Below, in pieces: positions 6,119-6,597 of a stretch of DNA of 6,597 nucleotides (positions are counted from its first letter, which is position 1; every line of letters begins with the position of its first letter). The notes under the pieces were generated by a model that ran no database searches, was not told the origin of the DNA, and saw nothing but the letters and a program-made list of their open reading frames with translations. The DNA is from Solobacterium sp. (lineage in GTDB: Bacteria > Bacillota_I > Bacilli_A > Erysipelotrichales > Erysipelotrichaceae), in the NCBI GenBank assembly GCA_016284975.1, contig JAEEPV010000375.1:1-6597 (forward strand), given 5' to 3'. The translations under genes were made by a program, and so were the position numbers.

Positions 6119-6597
6119 AATGGAAGACTGAATCTTCGTCCTGGAACGATCGTAAGCTGGACGCATGAATTTGGAGAAAAGAGCGAAGATATCCGGAAAG
6201 AACTGTTAAAGCTTTTATTGACCTGTACGATCCTTCACGTTGATGAGACTGGAATGAAGATCAATGGAAAGATGAGCTGGGCTCATACCATAACGGATGG
6301 CAGGAATACGTATTACATCATTACGGATAAGCGTGGCGATACAGAGAAAGGACCGCTGGCACTGCTGGATGGATTCAATGCCGGAAGAGGAACGGAACAA
6401 CATTCGCTGCAGGTACCGGCAGATCATAGAGAAAGAACTGACCGACTACAAGGAAAAGAATCCAAACATACCGAAAAAGTACATACCGGATTACATAAAA
6501 ACACTGAAAAGGATGAAGGAGTTTGAAACAGAACACCTGAGATTCCTTGATGATTTCAGCGTGCCGTCTACGAATAACCCGGCTGAGAAATCCATTC
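6113..6597 (+). pseudogene. IS66-family transposase (TnpC) remnant, 5'-truncated, frameshifted and internally deleted, running off the right edge
   Basis: From 6113 the frame reads TIVSWTHEFGEKSEDIRKEL, then ILHVDETGMKINGKMSWAHT and DKRGDTEKGPLALLDGF, the conserved N-terminal part of the IS66 DDE core. The first catalytic Asp is at 6242-6244. Homology then switches to the next frame near 6370, continuing MPEEERNNIRCRYRQIIEKEL and TLKRMKEFETEHLRFLDDF to PSTNNPAEKSI, with the final catalytic Glu at 6585-6587. Intact relatives have a further segment of very roughly 70-80 residues between these parts, including the second Asp and the NAH(I)LRYLK or WAHxRR-type motif. Here it is missing. There is no N-terminal coiled coil or zinc-finger region upstream; a stop codon lies at 6110-6112 and no start is evident. 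The element is therefore dead on three counts. Family assignment is confident, the extent of the deletion approximate. Confidence 0.85.

Noticed and set aside
1..6597. CRISPR arrays, tRNA, rRNA or riboswitches
   Set aside because: No regularly spaced repeats, cloverleaf-like or conserved rRNA segments were seen, and the leaders of the visible genes are too short for a riboswitch.

Overview
The window looks like chromosomal DNA of a mid-GC Bacillota, plausibly a gut-type anaerobe of the Erysipelotrichia or Clostridia. The signs are strong AAGGAG/GGAGG ribosome binding sites, a zinc-ribbon membrane protein of a kind common in that phylum, a compact UUCG-loop terminator, and an IS66-type transposase relic of the variant frequent there. 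The lineage is an inference from style, not a marker-gene call.

Layout, left to right. (1) Positions 1-1233, + strand: a DAACS-family (glutamate/dicarboxylate symporter fold) transporter entering from the left edge. It closes with a textbook intrinsic terminator at 1241-1263. It is divergent at the residues that bind Na+ and substrate in characterised members. (2) Positions 1264-1865: no convincing intact gene. The stretch holds a small cluster of DnaA-box-like 9-mers, an imperfect hairpin, and a short degraded + strand reading frame that may be the N-terminal scrap of an IS66-type transposase. (3) Positions 1866-5968, - strand: a tight two-gene operon. The first gene (5968 to 5243) encodes a 241-residue membrane-anchored or secreted protein of unknown function. 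The second (5231 to 1866) encodes a 1121-residue protein with an N-terminal cytoplasmic zinc ribbon, a Pro/Ala-rich linker, a transmembrane helix, and a large ectodomain with a HELFH zinc-metallopeptidase motif followed by beta-rich regions. (4) Positions 6113-6597, + strand: the catalytic-core and C-terminal part of a broken IS66-family transposase, running off the right edge.

The operon is the most interesting content. The two proteins share a juxtamembrane signature (PSYxYS, then PEV 27-28 residues later) right after their membrane segments. The ribosome binding site of the second gene overlaps the stop codon of the first. This suggests an envelope-associated pair that is made together and may act together; the biological role cannot be read from the sequence. 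The operon may lie between two pieces of IS66-like sequence in the same orientation, which would make it accessory or recently rearranged DNA, but the left piece is weakly supported.
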